A stretch of DNA of 64,000 nucleotides from assembly GCF_021109255.1 (NCBI RefSeq), contig NZ_JAJODG010000003.1. The stretch is one strand, 5' to 3'. The notes below the pieces were generated by a model. The model worked only from the letters and a program-made list of their open reading frames with translations, was not told the DNA's origin and did no database searches. This DNA comes from Merdimmobilis hominis. GTDB taxonomy: Bacteria; Bacillota; Clostridia; Oscillospirales; Ruminococcaceae. The translations under genes were made by a program, and so were the position numbers. Below, piece by piece: positions 1-8,009 of the stretch (the stretch's first letter is position 1; each line of letters opens with the position of its first letter).

Positions 1-534
1 GCCGGCGAAGCTTTCGACAAGGCCGCCCGGGCCATGGGGTACCCCTATCCCGGCGGGGTGTTCGTGGACAAGGCCGCCCAGAAAGGGGACCCAGCCAAAT
101 ATCCCCTGCCCCATCCCAAAGTGGAGGGCAGCCCCTATGACTTCAGCTTTTCCGGCCTAAAAACTGCGGTGATCAACCTGATTCACAACGCCGCCCAAAA
201 GGGGCAGGAGGTGGACACCGACTCCCTCTGCGCCTCCTTCCAAAAGACGGTGGCGGAGATATTGACCGGCCGCCTGATGCTGGCTGCTGATACCTACGGC
301 TACCGCACCATCGTGGTGGCCGGGGGCGTCTCGGCCAACAGCGGCCTTCGCTCCATGCTGGAAAACGCCTGTCAGGAACAGGGATATCAACTGTATATGC
401 CGCCCCTGAATTTGTGTGGCGACAACGCCGCCATGATCGGCTCCCAAGCCTACTATGAATACCTGGACGGGCAGATTGCCGGACTGTCCCTCAACGGGAC
501 GGCCAGCATGCCCATTGACCAACCCCTGGTGTAG
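1..534 (+). CDS. tsaD: tRNA N6-adenosine threonylcarbamoyltransferase, 3' part
   Basis: The reading frame is open from base 1, so the 5' part lies outside the window; the visible part is 177 residues. It begins with AGEAFDKAAR, a conserved stretch of the Kae1/TsaD family, and later has VVAGGVSANSGLR and CGDNAAMIG, the ASKHA-fold C-terminal motifs whose Asp helps bind metal. TsaD transfers threonylcarbamoyl to A37 of ANN-decoding tRNAs, working with TsaB and TsaE, whose genes are at 14.4-15.5 kb on the other strand. The gene ends with TAG, followed by a Shine-Dalgarno for a tiny membrane protein. Confidence 0.93.
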   Translation, partial: AGEAFDKAARAMGYPYPGGVFVDKAAQKGDPAKYPLPHPKVEGSPYDFSFSGLKTAVINLIHNAAQKGQEVDTDSLCASFQKTVAEILTGRLMLAADTYGYRTIVVAGGVSANSGLRSMLENACQEQGYQLYMPPLNLCGDNAAMIGSQAYYEYLDGQIAGLSLNGTASMPIDQPLV

Positions 535-550
535 AAAGGAGGAAGGAACT

Positions 551-682
551 GTGCGAATCGAACGGATTGAAAAGCCCAACATCTGGGCACCTATCGTGGG
601 TATGGTGATGGTGGCCGCTGGCTGCGCCGCTTTTGTCCTAAGTGTGATTTCCGCCATGATTATCGTCAACCGCGGCCGCTAA
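551..682 (+). CDS. small single-pass membrane protein (43 aa), unknown
   Basis: GTG start, chosen because AAAGGAGGAAGG ends a few bases upstream, giving 43 residues. The product has a short charged N-terminus (RIERIEKP), one hydrophobic helix at about residues 12-37, and a basic tail NRGR. It lies 16 nt after tsaD and 31 nt before the M20 peptidase, so all three are probably co-transcribed. I do not recognise a family. The good Shine-Dalgarno and the membrane helix with positive ends argue that it is translated. Confidence 0.6.
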   Translation: MRIERIEKPNIWAPIVGMVMVAAGCAAFVLSVISAMIIVNRGR

Positions 683-713
683 AGCGGCCCGAAGATAGAA
701 GGAGATGTTTTGG

Positions 714-1835
714 ATGGGCCTGATCCCTGCCGTAAAAAAGTACCTGACCGACAACCGCCCCCGGATGATTGATGAAATCGTCACCCTGGGCAAAATCCCT
801 GCCCCCTCCAACCACGAGGAAAAACGCGCCCAGTGGTGCAAAGAATACCTGGAATCCTTTGGCGCCAAAGGGGTGTATATCGACAGCGCCCTCAATGTGG
901 TGTACCCGTACCACGCCGAAGGCTGCGATGAGCTGGTGGCCTTTTTAGGCCACACCGATGTGGTGTTCCCCGACACCGACGAACTGCCGGTCCGCATCGA
1001 AGGGGATACCATCTACGGCCCTGGCATCGGCGACGACACCGCCAATGCCGTCGCGGTGATGGAGATGGCCCGGATGGTCACCGAGATGAACCTCACCCCC
1101 AAGACGGGCATCCTCTTTGTCCTCAACACCGGGGAGGAGGGCTTGGGCAACCTGAAAGGGGTGCGTCAGGTCATGGAGGATTACAAGGGCCGGGTTTCCC
1201 GGCTGTTCGCCATCGACGGCAACTACCGCAAGGTGGTGAACGACGCGGTGGGTTCCAAACGGTACCGCATTGAACTCAAAACGGAGGGCGGCCACTCCTA
1301 CGGGGATTTTGGCAACCGCAACGCCATCTATTACATGAGCCAGATGATCTCCACCTTCTACGCCATGAAGGTGCCCGACCTGGGCAAGACCACCTACAAC
1401 GTGGGGCTGATCCAGGGGGGCACCTCGGTGAATACCATCGCCCAGAGCTGCGAGATGTATTATGAGTACCGCTCCGACAAGCGGGAGGCCCTGGAAATTA
1501 TGGATCGCCTGTTTGAAAACTGTATCGCCACCTACCGCAGCATGGGGGTGGAGGTGGATGTGGAACTGGTGGGCAACCGGCCCTGCAAAGGGGATGTGGA
1601 CAATTCCCACCTGGTGGAGCTGGTCCGCAGCGCCGCCAAGGAGCATGGGCTGGAAATGACCACCTGCTCCGGCTCCACCGACTGCAACATCCCCTTGTCC
1701 CAAGGGGTGCCGGCGGTCTGCTTCGGGGTGTATCTGGGCGAAGGCGCCCACACTCGCGGGGAGCACATCTCCATCTCCTCCCTGGATGTGGGCATGGAAA
1801 TTTTTGCCCAGGTGGTTCTTTCCCACTTTGAATAA
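714..1835 (+). CDS. M20-family zinc metallopeptidase
   Basis: 373 residues, probably a cytoplasmic di- or aminopeptidase/amidohydrolase of the M20/M25/M40 type with two metal ions. Visible are HTDVV (His about 80), GIGDDTANA (Asp about 107) and NTGEEGLGN (general base and metal Glu about 141-142); a C-terminal EGAHTRGEH supplies the last His. The middle, about residues 170-290, is the dimerisation insert. An ATG at 705 is possible, but it touches the GGAG; the ATG at 714 has normal spacing. Substrate is unknown. A strong terminator follows directly. Confidence 0.85.
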   Translation: MGLIPAVKKYLTDNRPRMIDEIVTLGKIPAPSNHEEKRAQWCKEYLESFGAKGVYIDSALNVVYPYHAEGCDELVAFLGHTDVVFPDTDELPVRIEGDTIYGPGIGDDTANAVAVMEMARMVTEMNLTPKTGILFVLNTGEEGLGNLKGVRQVMEDYKGRVSRLFAIDGNYRKVVNDAVGSKRYRIELKTEGGHSYGDFGNRNAIYYMSQMISTFYAMKVPDLGKTTYNVGLIQGGTSVNTIAQSCEMYYEYRSDKREALEIMDRLFENCIATYRSMGVEVDVELVGNRPCKGDVDNSHLVELVRSAAKEHGLEMTTCSGSTDCNIPLSQGVPAVCFGVYLGEGAHTRGEHISISSLDVGMEIFAQVVLSHFE

Positions 1836-1841
1836 TCGGGC

Positions 1842-1880
1842 TAACAAAAAAGCGCCGGCATTGCCGGCGCTTTTTTGTTA
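1842..1880. terminator. bidirectional terminator between M20 peptidase and ogt
   Basis: AAAAAAGCGCCGGCA / TTGCCGGCGCTTTTTT is a nearly perfect inverted repeat with A-tract and T-tract, so it works on both strands. Its minus-strand edge supplies the TAA stop of ogt. Confidence 0.9.
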
Positions 1881-2402
1881 GGTGACCTGCTCCCGAAAGG
1901 CGGCACCCTCCAGCTGGAGAAGGAGACGCTTGGTGCTGGGCCCCTCCCCGGCGCTGTACTGCCCCAGAGCCCCATCTGCTCGGATTACCCGGTGGCAGGG
2001 CAGGATCAGCGGCAGGGGGTTGTTTCCCACAGCGGTACCCACTGCCTGGACGCCTTCGGTGCCACAGCGTTTGGCCAGCTCTCCATAGGAGACTGTCTCC
2101 CCATAGGGGATGCGGCCCAGCTCCTCCCAAACCCGGCGGGCAAAGGGGGAGCCATACAGCTGGTAAGGCAGATCAAATCCCTTCTGTTTGCCCTTGAGGT
2201 AAGCGGCCAGCTGGATGACAAACCGGTCCATCAGGTCGGTGCGCCGCTCTTCCAACTCCTCCCCGAGAAAATGCCGGGCGAGATATGGGTCTTTGACAAG
2301 GTCCGCGTCCTGGGGGGAGAGGATGAGCCGAATCAGGGCTTCCCCGGCTTGGACTAAGGTGATAGTGCCCAAACGGGATTGCAGAGAATAGTAATAAAGC
2401 AT
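1878..2402 (-). CDS. ogt: methylated-DNA--protein-cysteine methyltransferase
   Basis: 174 residues, the usual length for a single-domain Ogt/MGMT. The active-site motif PCHRV is at about 135-139, with Cys136 accepting the alkyl group from O6-methylguanine in a suicide reaction. The helix-turn-helix DNA-reading part precedes it (YGETVSYGELAKRCG, about 100-114). AAGGAGG lies 12 nt before the ATG. It stands alone on the minus strand, divergent from the sortase gene. Confidence 0.92.
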   Translation of the reverse strand: MLYYYSLQSRLGTITLVQAGEALIRLILSPQDADLVKDPYLARHFLGEELEERRTDLMDRFVIQLAAYLKGKQKGFDLPYQLYGSPFARRVWEELGRIPYGETVSYGELAKRCGTEGVQAVGTAVGNNPLPLILPCHRVIRADGALGQYSAGEGPSTKRLLLQLEGAAFREQVT

Positions 2403-2669
2403 AGGCGGTCAGCCTCCTTACACTGGAAAGTATTGGGTTTTATAGTCCTATTCTACAGGCAGGTGCTGCGGGTTTGCCCGGATGGGGCTTTTGGATGATG
2501 CCCCAGGGCTTGAAATGGAGAGTTTCCCCAGCAGATCCCTCTCCCCCTAAAAACTGCCTCGGACCCATTGTAGCACAGGCAGGGGAGGAAAGGCCAGGAA
2601 ATTATAGCAATTCGATGAAAATTTGGCGACAATTTTTGAAATATTTTATTCCACAAATCACCACCGATA

Positions 2670-2678
2670 TGTTATAAT
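2670..2678 (+). promoter_or_regulatory. extended -10 promoter for the sortase gene
   Basis: TGTTATAAT (TG, one base, perfect TATAAT) in an AT-rich stretch. The -35 is poor, as is usual for extended -10 promoters. It predicts a start near 2685 and a leader of about 280 nt. Confidence 0.6.
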
Positions 2679-2901
2679 GAATGCGAGACAATGACTGCTT
2701 GGCCGGGGGATTGACAAAACCGGGGATAGAGCCATTTTCTCAATCCTTTTTTTGGAGGGAAATTCCCTTTTGGGGATGTTCTTCCGCGCCGCGGGGAAAA
2801 CTAGTTCCAGCGGCTAAAATGGAAAAAGCAAGACAACATACCAGTGCGCTGTCCTCAAAAAGAGCGCTGCGCCTTCTCCCCGCCGGTTCCTGCGGCGGGT
2901 T

Positions 2902-2944
2902 GGCGGTGGGAGGAAAAATCCCTCCGCCCAAAATCCAATTTTTT
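2902..2944 (+). promoter_or_regulatory. possible attenuator hairpin before the sortase gene
   Basis: GGCGGTGGGAGG pairs with CCTCCGCC across a small A-rich loop, and six T follow at 2939-2944. It sits just 20 nt before the sortase start, inside the leader. It could stop transcription early or only be a leftover hairpin; no anti-terminator was worked out. Confidence 0.35.
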
Positions 2945-2964
2945 GTAAAACAAGGGGTGCAACC

Positions 2965-4128
2965 ATGGAACGGAAACAACAAAATCAAAGCGCGGCAACT
3001 CCCCGCCGGCGCAAAAAGAAAATGAAGCTCCGCTACGGCAGAATCGCTGTGATGGCCATTGCCTCCGCCCTTGCTATGGGCAGTGTGGGGTATGCCCTCA
3101 GCAATACATTTGTAAGCCGTCCTATCGACGCGATGGCTTCCAGCACCGTATCGGTGGTCAGCGGCCGCGATTTGGCCTCGGTGCTCTCCACCCGGGCCAA
3201 TCATCTCCTGGCTGAACGGAACCAGCAGCTGGCAGAGCAGCAGCTCCCCCAAGAGGAGGAGTCCCACAGCCAGCAGGCGTCTTCCAGCTCTTCCAGCCAG
3301 TCTTCCGGCTCCTCCAGCCAGGCTTCCAGCACCCCCGCTTCCAATGGGACAGCTTCCAGCTCGGCACCGGTGAACAATGGCAATTCCTCTGCGGCAAGCT
3401 CTTCTGGAGCGGCTTCCAGCCAGGCCCCAGCCACCTTTGATCCCAATTCTCTGGGAGCTTCCGGCGCGGCGAACATTCCCCAGTGGAAGGCCATCAACGC
3501 CGATGTCCGGGGTTGGATCAAGGTCCCCAACACCAACATCAGCTACCCAGTGGTCATCGGCCCAGACAACAACTACTATTCCAACTTGGGGTATTACAAA
3601 GAGCAGAGCCGGGACGGCGTCATCTGGGCGGATTCCGGCACCAAGTTCGGCAAAAAGGCGGATATCAGCCGCAACACCGTGCTGTACGGCCACAACTGGA
3701 CCAATATTTCGGCCAACCCCCGCATCGGAAATGTCAATGACCGGATGTTTGCCCAGCTGACCGCTTTCCATCATCTGAATTTTGCCCAAAAGACCCCCTA
3801 TATCCAGTATTCCACCGAAGATGAGAGCATGATTTTTAAAGTGTTCGCCGTCTTCTATACCGAGGTGGACTTCAACTACATCGCCAGCGATCCCGAGGAC
3901 CCCAACTTCCTGTACATCATTCAGGAGGCCCAGCGCCGCAGCCGCTTCACCTACGATGTGGACGTCAACACCACCGATAAAATCCTGACCCTGTCCACCT
4001 GCACCCGGGCCTATGGCCCCAGTGACCGGCAGCGGTTTGTGGTCATGGCCCGCCTGATGCGGGACGGGGAGGAGATCACCCCCGTCACCATCACCGACAA
4101 TCCGAACCACAAGAAACCCACCCTGTAA
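2965..4128 (+). CDS. class B-type sortase with Ser-rich stalk
   Basis: 387 residues. A basic N-terminus and one membrane anchor (about 26-46) are followed by a long low-complexity Ser/Ala/Gln linker (about 95-155), then the catalytic domain. Sortase hallmarks are all present: DVRGWIKVPNTNISYPVV (class B N-terminal motif), His243 in VLYGHNW, Cys346 in LTLSTC and Arg357 in RQRFVVMARL. Sortases join LPXTG-like proteins to peptidoglycan or build pili. No LPXTG protein is seen in the window, so its substrates are elsewhere. Start supported by AAGGGGTG six bases upstream. The stalk is unusually long and would place the enzyme away from the membrane. Confidence 0.88.
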   Translation: MERKQQNQSAATPRRRKKKMKLRYGRIAVMAIASALAMGSVGYALSNTFVSRPIDAMASSTVSVVSGRDLASVLSTRANHLLAERNQQLAEQQLPQEEESHSQQASSSSSSQSSGSSSQASSTPASNGTASSSAPVNNGNSSAASSSGAASSQAPATFDPNSLGASGAANIPQWKAINADVRGWIKVPNTNISYPVVIGPDNNYYSNLGYYKEQSRDGVIWADSGTKFGKKADISRNTVLYGHNWTNISANPRIGNVNDRMFAQLTAFHHLNFAQKTPYIQYSTEDESMIFKVFAVFYTEVDFNYIASDPEDPNFLYIIQEAQRRSRFTYDVDVNTTDKILTLSTCTRAYGPSDRQRFVVMARLMRDGEEITPVTITDNPNHKKPTL

Positions 4129-4140
4129 TCCGATGCTGCA

Positions 4141-4174
4141 AAACAGCGAAGGCAATTGCCTTCGCTGTTTTTTC
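4141..4174 (+). terminator. terminator of the sortase gene
   Basis: AACAGCGAAGGCAATTGCCTTCGCTGTT is a perfect hairpin followed by a T-tract, 12 nt after the stop codon. Confidence 0.9.
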
Positions 4175-4725
4175 TTTGTGGGGAAAAGGACCCGGCGGTG
4201 GCCCCAGATGGAAATTTGGGGTGGTGGCAAATCTCCTGTCCCCATGGGGAGGGAGAGGATTTTGAAAAGCCATCCATATTCCCCATGTGGACCTTCCGTT
4301 GGGAGCCACCAAACCAAGGCGCAGCACATTGCCACAAGCGGGCTCCCCCAAATCAGGCGATGATATTCTGCGGTGTCAGCCGGAAGCCCTTGAGCAGAAG
4401 GTGAGCCCTCTATCTTACGGGATGAGGCTGAGGGGCGCAATAGAAAAGCAAAAAGCAAAACCCCCGCGGCGGGAAGAACGCCGCGGGGGTTTTGCCGCTT
4501 GGGTCGGCTCGAGCACATTCCTTTTGCAGACTGTCTGTGAGAGAGGCAAACAGGAGGATTTGTTGATTGGTAAGAGTGCATAACACGTATGGGGCACACC
4601 CCGCCAAAGCCTTAGAGATGGTGGTTTCGCTGGCGGGGCAGGATGGGACTCCCTCGCCTCTCTATTTTATCAGTGGCAGGGGGCTCCCGTTTTGTTGCAC
4701 CCTCAATTGTGAATCTTTTATGACC
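4175..4725. other. non-coding region with several strong hairpins
   Basis: About 550 bases between convergent genes. The open frames here on both strands have poor protein character and no Shine-Dalgarno. Structure is striking: GGGAGCC (4301) pairs with GGCTCCC (4341); a 16-bp perfect stem lies at 4455-4470/4480-4495; CCCCGCCA (4599) pairs with TGGCGGGG (4631). The 16-bp stem is the likely terminator of the minus-strand LytM gene. The rest might be a long 3' UTR or a small RNA. I could not match it to 6S, SRP, RNase P or tmRNA landmarks. Confidence 0.5.
4444..4495 (-). terminator. very strong terminator hairpin
   Basis: Sixteen perfect base pairs (GCAAAACCCCCGCGGC with its complement, 9-base loop). 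On the minus strand it is followed by T-rich sequence (TTTTGCTTTTTGCTTTTC). It would end transcription of the LytM gene about 230 nt after its stop. Confidence 0.65.
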
Positions 4726-5493
4726 TTACCGGCCGATGATGGCCAAGGGGTCCAGGTTGCCGTCAGAGCCTATCAGTTCAAAGTGGATGTGGGTGGGCAG
4801 GGAGATTTCGGTGGGGATGGAATCCACCTGGCCGATGGTCTGGCCAGCGTTGACCAGGTCCCCTTCCTTCACCGCCAAATCCTTGGCCAGGCCGCAGTAC
4901 CGGCTGATGGAACCGTCGCCGTGGGTGATTTCCACCACCTGGCCCCACAGGGTATCCTGGGCCACTTTGGTGACGCTGCCCGCAGCAGCGGCAAAGACTT
5001 CAGCGCCTTTATCCGCTTTGATGTCCACCCCGTCGTGGGTGCGCCATTCACCCAGGGTCACATCCTTGACCAGCTCCCCTTGGCTAAAAGAGGTGAGAAT
5101 TTCGCCCTGCACTGGCAGCACGAAGTCCAAAACGGGCGATTGTACCGGCTGCTCCGAGGGTTCGGAGCTGCTGGAAGATTCGGAAGAAGCCTCGGACGAG
5201 GATGAAGAGGTATCCGCCGAAGAGGAGGAAGCCGACGGCTTGGAAACGCCGCTTTGAGGCTTGTCCGCTTCCTCCAGCGAAGGGAAACCCCAGTTTGACT
5301 CCGAAGAAGAGAGGGGCAGGCTGGAAGAAGCCCGGTCCAGGATGGCCTTGTTGTTCTGATCGATGCTGTCGATGGTGCGGTCCACTGCGGCCCAGGCGGC
5401 TGCTCCTGCGCCGATCAGGCAGAAGGTGAGGGCCACATAAAAACCTTTGCCAGCCATGAATTTACTAAAATTGCCTTTGGTTTGTTTGCTCAT
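4726..5493 (-). CDS. membrane-anchored M23 (LytM) peptidase, SpoIIQ-like
   Basis: 255 residues. One N-terminal membrane helix (about 17-37), a Ser/Glu-rich linker (about 58-118), then a LytM domain. All zinc-site residues are present: His153 and Asp157 in RTHDGVDI, and His235/His237 in PTHIHFEL. A single membrane helix plus linker plus intact LytM is the layout of clostridial SpoIIQ, the mother-cell/forespore channel protein, but general cell-wall endopeptidases share it and no spoIID neighbour is seen. The start MSKQTK was chosen because GGAG lies nine bases ahead; a five-codon longer start is possible. Confidence 0.78.
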   Translation of the reverse strand: MSKQTKGNFSKFMAGKGFYVALTFCLIGAGAAAWAAVDRTIDSIDQNNKAILDRASSSLPLSSSESNWGFPSLEEADKPQSGVSKPSASSSSADTSSSSSEASSESSSSSEPSEQPVQSPVLDFVLPVQGEILTSFSQGELVKDVTLGEWRTHDGVDIKADKGAEVFAAAAGSVTKVAQDTLWGQVVEITHGDGSISRYCGLAKDLAVKEGDLVNAGQTIGQVDSIPTEISLPTHIHFELIGSDGNLDPLAIIGR

Positions 5494-5633
5494 AGTGATG
5501 ATCTCCATTTCCGCCCTGCCGGACGCGGTGGCAGGAGCAAATTTTGCTTTTGAAAACTTCGATAGTAGTTTGAGCGGAAATGAAAAGCTTTATACCGCAA
5601 AGAAATCGATTTTGAAGGGAGATTTGCAATATG

Positions 5634-5669
5634 AAAAAATCCCCTTGGAAGGATTCTTCCAAGGGGGAT
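5634..5669 (-). terminator. terminator of the TauE-like pair
   Basis: ATCCCCCTTGGAAG and its complement form a hairpin followed on the minus strand by six T, directly after the stop of the downstream TauE half. Confidence 0.85.
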
Positions 5670-5679
5670 GGATAGCAGG

Positions 5680-6057
5680 TCATTTTTGCGGGGGATCTTC
5701 CTGCTGCTTTTTGGAAAAGAGCTCCCGGCAGCCGATGTAGATGAGGAAGAGAGCAAACGCCTTGGAAAGGAGCTGGGACCCCAGCTTCCCGGCAATCCAA
5801 GAGCCCACCGGGACGCCAATGAGGCCGCACAGCACCGAAGGGAGGACCACCTTCCACTCCACCAGTTTGTTTTTGGCGTGAAAGAGGAGGGACAGGGCGG
5901 CGATGGGCAGAAAAAACAGCAGGTTCATCCCCTGGGCATCCAGCTGGGCCATGTTTTGGAATACCGTCAGATAAATCAGCAGCACCCCGCCCCCGCCCAT
6001 GCCCAGGGAGCCGAGGACAGCGGCAAAAAAGGCGGCGATTATAGTGGCAATATTCAT
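5680..6057 (-). CDS. TauE/SafE-type permease, second half-size subunit
   Basis: 125 residues with about four membrane helices and the family's glycine-rich start (LGSLGMGGGGVLLIYL). TauE/SafE (DUF81) proteins move sulfite, sulfonates or other organic anions and normally have about 250 residues made of two related halves. Here the halves are separate genes. This one starts at an ATG overlapping the TGA of the upstream half (ATGA), so the two are translationally coupled. Substrate not predictable. Confidence 0.72.
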   Translation of the reverse strand: MNIATIIAAFFAAVLGSLGMGGGGVLLIYLTVFQNMAQLDAQGMNLLFFLPIAALSLLFHAKNKLVEWKVVLPSVLCGLIGVPVGSWIAGKLGSQLLSKAFALFLIYIGCRELFSKKQQEDPPQK

Positions 6058-6404
6058 CGCAGCAACAACCTCACAGCAGAGAATAGAACCAGCGCCCCAA
6101 AGATCCGCCGGAGCCACAGGGTGCTCATCCGGGGTAGGAGGTAGGAACCGGCCAAGCAGCCGGCGATCCCGCCGGGCAGGTAGGGGAGGGCTTCCCGCCA
6201 GGCCAGGTGCCCGCCCCGCAGGTAGAGATAGGCGCTCACCGCAGAAAGGGGCAGGATAATGGCGATGGAGGTGGCGTGGGATTTCCGGGTCTCCACCCCC
6301 ATAGCAGACAACATGGGCACCGCCGCCATGCCGCCGCCTGCACCGAACAACCCGTTGAGGAGGCCCGCCGCAAAGCCCAATAGGCCGCTTTTGATCCGGT
6401 TCAC
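6054..6404 (-). CDS. TauE/SafE-type permease, first half-size subunit
   Basis: 116 residues with about four hydrophobic helices and the repeat signature GLLNGLFGAGGGMAAVPML, the same Gly-rich turn as in its partner. AGGAGG-like sequence (GGAGGAAG) precedes the ATG. It probably forms a heterodimer with the 125-residue partner that follows with a four-base overlap. Since both halves have proper starts and stops and overlap cleanly, this looks like a natural split (or ancestral) form rather than a frameshifted pseudogene. Confidence 0.72.
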   Translation of the reverse strand: MNRIKSGLLGFAAGLLNGLFGAGGGMAAVPMLSAMGVETRKSHATSIAIILPLSAVSAYLYLRGGHLAWREALPYLPGGIAGCLAGSYLLPRMSTLWLRRIFGALVLFSAVRLLLR

Positions 6405-6538
6405 AGTATCTTCCTCCTTTTTGGGAACTTCTTTGGATTAGCATTCCATTTGGTTTTAAAAATATGCAGCTCCAGCGCCGGGCGGGAAATCCCATTCATG
6501 GAAAAGAATTTTCTGCTTTGTGGGTATATCTCTCACGC

Positions 6539-6583
6539 ACAAAAGGGCCTGCAGGGAAGATCTCCCCACAGGCCCTTTGTTTT
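6539..6583. terminator. terminator after the 6596-7186 lipoprotein gene
   Basis: AAAGGGCCTG pairs with CAGGCCCTTT. T-rich flanks on both strands suggest it serves the minus-strand lipoprotein gene; little reads into it from the plus side. Confidence 0.7.
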
Positions 6584-6595
6584 ATGTACTTGGTA

Positions 6596-7186
6596 TTACA
6601 GCTCCATACCGCCGGCCAGTGCGTTCAGGACATCATCGGGCAGATCGGTGACGATCCACTTGTTCTCCTCCACAGCGGTGGGGACGGTGACTTCGCTGCT
6701 CAAAGTTTTGGCGTCTTCCGCAGAGATGGCGGCGTCCAACATCTCCATAGTTTTGGCCATGATTTCATCTTCGGTAGGCTGCTCGGCGGCGGGCTTGGCA
6801 GCTTCCTCGATCGCCCACGCCATCAGATTTTCCTGGGCGACGGTCATTGCTTCATTCATATCCACGTTGGTGATCTTCAAGGTGACTTCGGCAGTTTTGC
6901 CATCGGAAGCCTTGTCGGTGCTGACCACTTCAAAAGTGGCCCGCTTCAAAACCATTTTGACAATGTCCAAGTCCTCAGAAGAAAACTCGTCTTTGAGGGT
7001 CTGGATCTCCTCGGTTTTGGAGACATAGTTGGCCATGGCGTCAAAATCCATAGCTTTGAAGGACTCCATGCAGCCCAGGACAGCGTCACCAGGCTCGCCT
7101 TGTACTTTGCTTCCGCAGCCGGCCAGAGCCAAGCCAAACACCAGGACTACAGCCAAAAGGCCGGAAAGCATTTTTGTCTTTTTCAT
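6596..7186 (-). CDS. lipoprotein of unknown function
   Basis: 196 residues. The N-terminus MKKTKMLSGLLAVVLVFGLALAGC is split by a typical lipobox (LAGC), so it is lipidated and faces outward. The rest is acidic and helical with a repeated Glu/Asp/Ala pattern, and the C-terminal part (KWIVTDLPDDVLNAL) is typical of the DUF4878/DUF5105-like lipoproteins of Firmicutes that have an NTF2-like fold. The start was set at the ATG behind TGAGGAGG; an upstream extension lacks a Shine-Dalgarno. Confidence 0.75.
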   Translation of the reverse strand: MKKTKMLSGLLAVVLVFGLALAGCGSKVQGEPGDAVLGCMESFKAMDFDAMANYVSKTEEIQTLKDEFSSEDLDIVKMVLKRATFEVVSTDKASDGKTAEVTLKITNVDMNEAMTVAQENLMAWAIEEAAKPAAEQPTEDEIMAKTMEMLDAAISAEDAKTLSSEVTVPTAVEENKWIVTDLPDDVLNALAGGMEL

Positions 7187-7280
7187 TGGGATAAACCTCC
7201 TCATTTGTTTCAGTGATACGCAACTCACTTTATCACAATATACCAAAAAAATAAATAAAACACAAGCAGAAAATTTGCTA

Positions 7281-8009
7281 TTATTTGGATCCCCCATCCA
7301 TTTGGCAACAATCCCGGACAACCACCGACGCGAGAAGGCAGCCTGCCGCTGGTGGGACAAAGGGGCTGCTCCCCGGGCTGTGCCGCCCGGCAGGGGAATC
7401 CGCCGCCACCTGTGCAGGCAGGGGCTGTTCGGTGGAAAAGACCACCCGCAGCCGGGGGACTCCCTGCTTTTTCAGCTCCCGGCGCAGGACCCGGGCCAGG
7501 GGACAGCCACACCCGGAGGTGTCTGCGATGTCCCCCACCGTCAGTTTGGAGGGGTCTAGGCGGTTGCCGGTGCCCAGGCAGGCGATGAGGGGGATTCCCC
7601 TCTCCCAGCAGGCTTTGGCCAGGTGGAGCTTGGCAGTGACCGTGTCGATGGCGTCCACCACATAATCGGGCTTAAAATCAAAGAGGAAATTGCAGTTGTC
7701 CGGCAGGTAAAACTGGTCAGCGGCGAGGATCTCCGCCTCTGGGTGGATGGTGGAAAGCCGCTGCTTAGCAACTAGGCATTTTTTCTTCCCCAGCACGTCC
7801 CGGGTGGCGAAAAGCTGCCGGTTCAGGTTGGTTTCATCCACTGTGTCGTGGTCCACAAGGAGCAGGTGGCCGACGCCAGCCCGGCAGAGGGCCTCCGCTG
7901 CGCTGCCCCCCACGCCGCCTAAGCCCAGCACCGCAACCCTGGCGTCAGCCAGCCGGGAGAGGGCGCTTTCCCCTAAAATCAGCGCGGTGCGCGCTTGCCA
8001 ATGGGACAT
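7281..8009 (-). CDS. tcdA: tRNA threonylcarbamoyladenosine dehydratase
   Basis: 242 residues, ThiF/MoeB/E1 superfamily. GLGGVGG at 29-35 is the nucleotide-binding loop, DHDTVDETNLNRQ at about 53-65 the conserved ATP and Arg/Asn site, and VVDAIDTVTAK follows. The short length without the MoeB tail and the PLARVLRRELKKQG segment fit TcdA (CsdL/YgdL), which cyclises t6A37 to ct6A. It therefore acts after TsaB/TsaD/TsaE, also in this window. AGGAGG supports the start. Confidence 0.85.
   Translation of the reverse strand: MSHWQARTALILGESALSRLADARVAVLGLGGVGGSAAEALCRAGVGHLLLVDHDTVDETNLNRQLFATRDVLGKKKCLVAKQRLSTIHPEAEILAADQFYLPDNCNFLFDFKPDYVVDAIDTVTAKLHLAKACWERGIPLIACLGTGNRLDPSKLTVGDIADTSGCGCPLARVLRRELKKQGVPRLRVVFSTEQPLPAQVAADSPAGRHSPGSSPFVPPAAGCLLASVVVRDCCQMDGGSK

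Larger units (their letters stand above)
2403..2964. other. intergenic region between ogt and the sortase gene
   Basis: 562 bases without a convincing gene. The left 200 bases serve ogt (minus) and are unremarkable. From 2585 it becomes AT-rich and carries the extended -10 promoter at 2670-2678 for the sortase. The roughly 280-nt leader that follows is GC-rich and folds into several hairpins, including CCCGCCG/CGGCGGG near 2878-2899 and the terminator-like hairpin at 2902-2944. Short frames here have no Shine-Dalgarno or protein-like composition. Confidence 0.6.

Noticed and set aside
2740..4599. 619-codon minus-strand frame across the sortase gene
   Set aside because: Composition artefact of GC-rich DNA; it overlaps a clear sortase and has no ribosome site or motif.
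5680..6404. TauE pair as one frameshifted pseudogene
   Set aside because: Both halves have their own starts and a clean ATGA overlap, which is typical of coupled genes rather than of decay.
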